From: Candidatus Cloacimonadota bacterium
Lineage (GTDB): Bacteria; Cloacimonadota; Cloacimonadia; Cloacimonadales; TCS61
NCBI GenBank assembly: GCA_027858325.1
Contig: JAQICU010000316.1
Span: 1 to 7,268 of the forward strand
Direction: 5' to 3'
DNA length: 7,268 nt
Notes under the pieces: generated by a model
What the model was told of the DNA's origin: nothing
The model's database searches: none
The model's input: the letters and a program-made list of their open reading frames with translations, nothing else
Made by a program: the position numbers and the translations under genes
Part shown: positions 6,786-7,268 of the stretch, piece by piece
Position numbering within the stretch: the first letter of the stretch is position 1
Layout of the letters: each line of letters opens with the position of its first letter

Positions 6786-7268
6786 ATGGATCTTACAAAA
6801 TTTCATAAACCATTCTCACATTGTTCAGAAAGTAAAGTCGGAGTACTCGTGATTCATGGCATCACATCAACAATCTCTTCAATGGAATATCTTGCCAAAC
6901 GGTTTGCAGATGCAGGGTATAATGTGGAACTACCAGGACTTACCGGACACGGCACAATATGGCAGGATATGCAAAATCTTAAATATACTGATTGGGTAGA
7001 TGACTTGGAAAACTCTTTGAAAAAATTGAATGAAAGATGTTCCAAAATTTTCCTCTGCGGTTTATCGCTGGGTGGTGGACTTGCCCTATATTTATCAGGA
7101 AAACATCCGGAAATTACTGGAACCATTCTGATCAATCATGCCAGCAAATTCACAAATCCAAAGTTCTGGTTTGTTCCCATTTTAAGAAAGATCTTCAAAT
7201 CTGTTCCGGCAGTGGCATCCGATATCGCATCGCTCAGCCTGCACGAGAACCTGTTCGACCCTCTGCTT
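6786..7268 (+). CDS. Alpha/beta hydrolase, monoacylglycerol lipase/carboxylesterase type, 3' end cut by window edge
   Basis: The first 161 codons of a serine hydrolase that likely splits esters of glycerol or other short/medium acyl esters. Visible motifs are VLVIHG (19-25; oxyanion HG at 24-25), the family's PGLTGHGT (50-57), and the nucleophile elbow GLSLGG with S94. Spacing matches the ~250-residue bacterial monoacylglycerol lipase/Est30 group, whose acid and histidine residues would lie beyond the edge. No signal peptide or membrane segment is seen, so it is predicted to be cytoplasmic. It begins 2 bp after glpK. Monoacylglycerol hydrolysis would supply GlpK's substrate; this is inferred from position, and other ester substrates are possible. 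The last ~68 bases are much richer in G+C than the rest, although the reading frame and family pattern (VASDI) continue. Confidence 0.88.
   Translation, partial: MDLTKFHKPFSHCSESKVGVLVIHGITSTISSMEYLAKRFADAGYNVELPGLTGHGTIWQDMQNLKYTDWVDDLENSLKKLNERCSKIFLCGLSLGGGLALYLSGKHPEITGTILINHASKFTNPKFWFVPILRKIFKSVPAVASDIASLSLHENLFDPLL

Noticed and set aside
6854..7135. Minus-strand open frame of 93 codons opposite the hydrolase
   Set aside because: The plus strand encodes clear alpha/beta-hydrolase motifs (HG, GLSLGG) over the same bases.

Overview
The window is AT-rich (mid-30s % GC by eye, with Lys/Ile/Asn-rich proteins). It reads as bacterial chromosome from an anaerobe-type heterotroph. Genes start behind clear purine-rich Shine-Dalgarno sequences (GAGAGG, GGAG, AGGAG, GGAGG), which argues against typical Bacteroidota. 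An FCB-neighbour or candidate-phylum lineage such as Cloacimonadota or Marinimicrobia is possible, but nothing here fixes the taxonomy.

Layout. Positions 1-2518 (minus strand) hold a nearly complete alpha-glucan phosphorylase whose 3' end runs off the left edge. A divergent 119-bp intergenic region (2519-2637) contains a 15-bp palindrome. On the plus strand, 2638-4437 encodes a cytoplasmic GH13 alpha-glucan hydrolase with an N-terminal glycogen-binding (CBM48/AMPK-beta-like) domain. It overlaps by an ATGA junction a DUF2161-type PD-(D/E)XK nuclease-like gene (4434-5157), which is split into two frames at a run of nine A residues. A 144-bp spacer follows, with two copies of a hairpin-forming repeat spaced 60 bp apart. 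Then come glycerol kinase glpK (5302-6783) and, 2 bp after its stop, the start of an alpha/beta hydrolase of the monoacylglycerol lipase/carboxylesterase type (6786 to the right edge, incomplete).

How the genes fit together. The divergent pair makes a storage-glucan or maltodextrin degradation unit: the phosphorylase releases glucose-1-phosphate and the GH13 enzyme trims or opens glucans the phosphorylase cannot use. The second pair plausibly makes a glyceride module: the hydrolase frees glycerol from (mono)acylglycerols and GlpK phosphorylates it. The nuclease-like gene has no evident metabolic role in either module.

No RNA genes, CRISPR arrays, transposases or phage genes were found. Most of the window is ordinary central metabolism. 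The points most worth a second look are the A9 frameshift, the A8 slippery-type stop/start junction, the repeat hairpins, the divergent palindrome and a sharp GC rise in the last ~68 bases.
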